6,261 nucleotides of DNA. It comes from Candidatus Hydrogenedentota bacterium. Its GTDB lineage: Bacteria; Hydrogenedentota; Hydrogenedentia; Hydrogenedentales; SLHB01. The stretch lies in NCBI GenBank assembly GCA_013349485.1, contig DUZM01000277.1:1-6261 (forward strand), in the 5' to 3' direction. Shown here one piece after another: positions 4,299 through 6,261 of the stretch. The notes beneath the pieces are model-generated. The model searched no databases. It worked only from the letters and a program-made list of their open reading frames with translations, and had not been told where the DNA came from. A program made the position numbers and the translations under genes. Position 1 is the stretch's first letter; each line of letters begins with the position of its first letter.

Positions 4299-6261
4299 TG
4301 CAGGCGTCCGGGGAACTGAAAACAGCGAAATATCTGCGAGCAGGAACAGCGGTTTTCGTGTTCCTGCTCGTCCTGTCGTTGTTCCCTTTCGCAGCCGACC
4401 CCGCCAACGACATAAAAATCCTGCTGTATCATTGGGCGGCCTTTCTGCTGGCGGCGTGGTTGTTGGTGAGCGCGTGGCTCGAGCGGCGCCCGGTGCAGCG
4501 GCCGCGCCTGTTTCTCGGCGTGCTGGCGATCTTCTTGGCGCTGAACCTGGCAGCGGGTCTCGGCTCGTCCTACGTCGGGCACAGCATGGTTGAGGTGCGC
4601 AAGTTTTTCTCGTTGTTCCTACTGTACATTGTCGCGGCGAACGCCTATAGGACGCCGGCCCAGGTGGGGCGCCTTATGTTGACCCTGTGCGCCGCCGTTG
4701 CACTTTCGACGGGGTATGCCTTTTTCCAGAATGCTGGACTGGATCCGTTCCCGTGGGCCGACACGAGCCTTCCGGAATACGCCGAGCTGCCCGCCACGTT
4801 CGGTAACGCGAACTTCGCGGCCCACGCCCTGATCCTTTGCATCATCATGGCCATCTACTTGGGAAGCCGGGCCCGCCGGATTTGGTGTCTTGCTTTTCTG
4901 CCCCTCTTCTTTCTCCATCTATACTTGACCAACCAGCGGGGCGGCGTGGTCGCGATAGCTGCCGCGTTGGCGCTCGTTCTCGCTGCGACGCTGCTTCATC
5001 GACGTCTGAAGCGGCCCGGGCCAGCGATTGTGGCGGCGATGACCCTAGTGATAGTGTTCGGCGCGTTGGCTGTTGGCGCCTTGGCGGCGGTGCAGTTTGC
5101 GCGCACAGGCGTCGCGTTCCCGTTGAAAAGGCCCTTGCTGCTGCGGTACCACGCCTACGGCGGCGCCGTGAAGATGATTGCCGAACGACCCGTCCTCGGC
5201 TACGGCCCGGGGAATTACGTCATCGAAAACGCGCCGTTCTGGTCCGGGTTCGAGCAGGAAAACTTCGCCGTCAAACGTGCCATGAACGATCACGTGCACA
5301 ACGATCTCCTTGAGATCGCCGTCGACGCCGGCATTCCTGCCGCCGGCCTCTACTTGACGTTTCTCGTGACGGCGACGGCCGCCGGCCTTTACCTGTACCT
5401 TACGGAGCGGGATGCGGCGCGACGCCGGCTGGGCGCGGCGTTTGCGGCCCTTTTCTGGGCGTTTCTCGTGGACGGGCTGTTCGGATTCAACCTCCGCGTG
5501 CCGGTGTCGGGCGCCATCCTGTTTATCTTGGCGGGCGCGCTTGAGGGCGTTTGGCTTGCGCCGGCCGAGTCACGGCGGAGACCGCCCCCGCTCTCGGCCC
5601 TCGTGTGGCGCGGCGCAGTTATTGTCCTGGCCTGGGTGTGCCTCGTGTTCGACACGCGCGTGTTCGCCTCGCAGGTGCTGCTGCAACGGGGCAACGGGGC
5701 CGTGCATTGGGGCGATTACGGGGCCGCGGCGCACGTCTATGCCAACGGCGAACGCCTGGCGCCATGGAACTGGCTTTTTGCGTACAAACGCGGCATAGCC
5801 GCCTCGAGACAAGGCCATACCGACGAGGCTATCGCCCACTTCGAGCGGGCGCTCGAACGCCACCCGAATTACGTGATGACGCTCGTCCGGCTTGGCCAAA
5901 CCCACCTAGACCGAAGCCAGTCGCCCTCGACCTCGGACCCCGCCACCGCGCTCGAGCGGGCCGACGACTATGCGAAACAGGCCTTAGCCTTGTGCGCCAT
6001 GCTTCCCGAGGCGGAAGACGTGCTCGGGCGCGTTGCGTTTGCACGTGCTGCGGCCGCGCAGAATCAGGCGTCCGAGGGCGTCGCGATTGCGCTGTGGCGC
6101 GAAGCCGACCGGCATCTTGGCCGCGCGATCCTGCTCGAGGCCGAGAATCCCGGAGAACTCTATACCCTACTCGCAAGCGCTCGGTGGGCACAGGACGACC
6201 TCGCTGGCGCTGAACAAGCCCTGATTCAGGCCGTCAAAGCGGAGCCCGGCTCCGTGGATGC
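4298..6261 (+). CDS. O-antigen ligase/polymerase-like (Wzy_C) membrane protein with C-terminal TPRs, 3' end cut by the window
   Basis: Open from ATG 4298 to the window edge (654 codons plus two bases, no stop), so the C-terminus is missing. Residues 1-460 form a polytopic membrane protein with hydrophobic stretches near 15-33, 43-61, 70-88, 103-117, 124-143, 173-188, 195-210, 217-232, 243-265, 349-368, 379-394, 403-420 and 437-452. Features of the Wzy_C/WaaL-like family include T-F-G-N-A-N-F at 167-173, N-Q-R-G-G at 212-216 with Arg214, and R-P-V-L-G-Y-G-P-G-N-Y at 297-307. The large loop before the last membrane segments carries D-H-V-H-N-D at 331-336 and A-G-I-P at 344-347; His334 matches the family's essential loop histidine. 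Such enzymes transfer or polymerise lipid-linked glycans on the outer face of the inner membrane. TPR-like helices follow (about 495-528, with weaker ones near 540-590 and 610-653). No clear Shine-Dalgarno sequence precedes the start, so translation probably depends on coupling to the upstream stop (TGA 4296-4298). The exact glycan substrate cannot be told. Confidence 0.87.
   Translation, partial: MQASGELKTAKYLRAGTAVFVFLLVLSLFPFAADPANDIKILLYHWAAFLLAAWLLVSAWLERRPVQRPRLFLGVLAIFLALNLAAGLGSSYVGHSMVEVRKFFSLFLLYIVAANAYRTPAQVGRLMLTLCAAVALSTGYAFFQNAGLDPFPWADTSLPEYAELPATFGNANFAAHALILCIIMAIYLGSRARRIWCLAFLPLFFLHLYLTNQRGGVVAIAAALALVLAATLLHRRLKRPGPAIVAAMTLVIVFGALAVGALAAVQFARTGVAFPLKRPLLLRYHAYGGAVKMIAERPVLGYGPGNYVIENAPFWSGFEQENFAVKRAMNDHVHNDLLEIAVDAGIPAAGLYLTFLVTATAAGLYLYLTERDAARRRLGAAFAALFWAFLVDGLFGFNLRVPVSGAILFILAGALEGVWLAPAESRRRPPPLSALVWRGAVIVLAWVCLVFDTRVFASQVLLQRGNGAVHWGDYGAAAHVYANGERLAPWNWLFAYKRGIAASRQGHTDEAIAHFERALERHPNYVMTLVRLGQTHLDRSQSPSTSDPATALERADDYAKQALALCAMLPEAEDVLGRVAFARAAAAQNQASEGVAIALWREADRHLGRAILLEAENPGELYTLLASARWAQDDLAGAEQALIQAVKAEPGSVD

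Noticed and set aside
5551..6213. Open frame on the + strand (220 codons) within the ligase region
   Set aside because: It is out of frame with the ligase/TPR reading frame, which carries clear family motifs. The alternative product is Arg/Ala-rich and featureless.

Overview
The window is a compact, GC-rich, single-strand gene cluster. All six substantial genes are on the + strand and cover nearly everything from base 105 to the right edge. Gaps are 15 bases or less, and three junctions overlap by a single base. The genes encode typical bacterial membrane proteins. The pairing of a long protease-type NfeD, a short NfeD and a FloA-type flotillin is widespread. The extra small gene, the Pro/Arg-rich gene ending in an S-E-I-L-G-P-P motif and the Wzy_C-type ligase with TPRs suggest an uncultivated Gram-negative-like lineage near the Planctomycetota / Lentisphaerota / Hydrogenedentota. 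That placement is an impression, not a demonstrated result.

Layout. Bases 1-104 hold what looks like the last eleven codons of an upstream gene, a possible sigma70-type promoter and the leader of the cluster. Next come a 573-residue secreted/membrane NfeD with a ClpP/SppA-like serine protease domain (105-1826), an unrecognised 99-residue soluble helical protein (1826-2125), a 161-residue short NfeD with an OB-fold tail (2125-2610), the flotillin-like scaffold FloA (2626-3633), and a 216-residue membrane-anchored, disordered Pro/Arg-rich protein with a conserved-looking C-terminus (3648-4298). The last gene is a polytopic O-antigen ligase/polymerase-like protein with C-terminal TPRs (4298 to the edge). 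It has no stop codon inside the window.

How they may work together. Flotillin/FloA proteins assemble into membrane microdomains, and their genes are commonly adjacent to NfeD genes. The NfeD C-terminal OB-fold is thought to act together with the flotillin/stomatin partner. The first four genes therefore form a recognisable NfeD-flotillin module. The small gene between the two NfeD genes and the Pro-rich anchored protein after floA are candidate accessory parts. The downstream glycan ligase shares a stop/start overlap with the Pro-rich gene. This suggests cotranscription and coupled translation, but not necessarily a shared pathway.

No RNA genes, insertion sequences, CRISPR arrays or attachment sites were seen. 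No stretch over 300 bases lacks a gene.
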